A stretch of 6,431 nucleotides of DNA from Methanobacteriota archaeon (GTDB taxonomy: Archaea; Thermoplasmatota; JASEFT01; JAUWIS01): contig JAUWIS010000049.1 in the NCBI GenBank assembly GCA_030605245.1, positions 1 to 6,431 on the forward strand, in the 5' to 3' direction. Below, piece after piece: positions 6,271 through 6,431 of this stretch (within the stretch, counting starts at the first letter, position 1; each line of letters begins with the position of its first letter). The notes beneath the pieces are model-generated. The model worked only from the letters and a program-made list of their open reading frames with translations. It was not told where the DNA came from and made no database searches. The position numbers were made by a program, and so were the translations under genes.

Positions 6271-6300
6271 AATATAATATTAGCAAGGAAGGATATATAG
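6271..6300 (-). promoter_or_regulatory. Candidate promoter of the inositol operon
   Basis: Two TATA-like boxes are present on the minus strand: CTATATATCC (6300-6291), preceded by CCAAAAC, and ATATTATATT (6280-6271). They would give starts near 6269 or 6249 and leaders of about 72 or 52 nt. The leader contains a small GAAG-ATTTG-CTTC inverted repeat (6242-6230) but no riboswitch I recognise. The 113-bp gap to the preceding gene, wide compared with the 4-bp gap inside the operon, supports a separate promoter. Confidence 0.45.
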
Positions 6301-6310
6301 GTTTTGGTGG

Positions 6311-6431
6311 TTATTTTCTCTCCTCAGCCTCAATCTTCTCATCACTTAATATCAATCCTTTTTTTATCCTGCTCTTGTCACCGGCAACAAGATTTCTGAG
6401 TTTAGCATCATTATCCACAACACATCCTTCA
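6311..6431 (-). CDS. C-terminal end of an unidentified protein (partial)
   Basis: An open frame enters at the window edge and ends with TAA at 6313-6311. The 39 visible residues run from EGCVVDNDAKLRNL through AGDKSRIKKGLILSDEKI to EAEERK. They are hydrophilic and charged, with no membrane segment, and the composition looks like real coding sequence. I do not recognise the family from this tail. The gene points the same way as the inositol operon, 113 bp upstream of it, and no T-run terminator follows. Confidence 0.6.
   Translation of the reverse strand, partial: EGCVVDNDAKLRNLVAGDKSRIKKGLILSDEKIEAEERK

Overview
The window reads as a piece of an AT-rich archaeal chromosome. The signs are a PF01637-type archaeal ATPase, an archaeal GlmM-type phosphosugar mutase, a fused inositol-phosphate cytidylyltransferase/CDP-alcohol phosphotransferase, TATA-like boxes about 25 bp upstream of a leaderless-looking start, and short gaps with few T-run terminators. 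The lineage cannot be fixed from the sequence. Paired inositol-1-phosphate synthase and IPCT/DIPP synthase genes are known mainly from thermophiles that accumulate di-myo-inositol phosphate, so a warm habitat is a reasonable inference, not an observation.

Layout from the right, nearly all on the minus strand. (1) 6311-6431 is the C-terminal tail of an unidentified gene that enters the window. (2) 6197-5094 is myo-inositol-1-phosphate synthase, and 5089-3731 is the bifunctional IPC transferase/DIPP synthase. They are separated by 4 bp, and the downstream ribosome binding site lies inside the upstream gene, so they form a two-gene inositol operon. (3) 3492-3730 is a gap between minus-strand genes. 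It holds a 49-codon plus-strand ORF for a possible single-pass membrane peptide, whose stop codon abuts the stop of the DIPP synthase gene. (4) 3491-2700 is an HD-domain phosphohydrolase of a type I associate mainly with bacteria. It is followed after 33 bp by the GlmM-type mutase (2666-1308). (5) 1139-9 is a P-loop ATPase with a C-terminal winged-helix-like region. Its promoter carries a dense array of inverted GGTWA/TWACC half-sites.

How the genes work together: the synthase makes inositol-1-phosphate from glucose-6-phosphate. The bifunctional enzyme activates it as CDP-inositol and joins it to a second inositol-1-phosphate, giving phosphorylated di-inositol-phosphate, a precursor of a compatible solute. 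The mutase is a separate sugar-phosphate function that probably feeds UDP-GlcNAc synthesis. The HD protein and the ATPase have no visible pathway link to the inositol genes.

The observations most worth following up are the repeat array overlapping the ATPase promoter, a diverged 42-bp in-frame tandem duplication in the membrane part of the DIPP synthase, and the small plus-strand ORF with its GC-rich potential hairpin. No mobile element, CRISPR array, tRNA or rRNA was recognised, and no complete new multi-gene system is evident.
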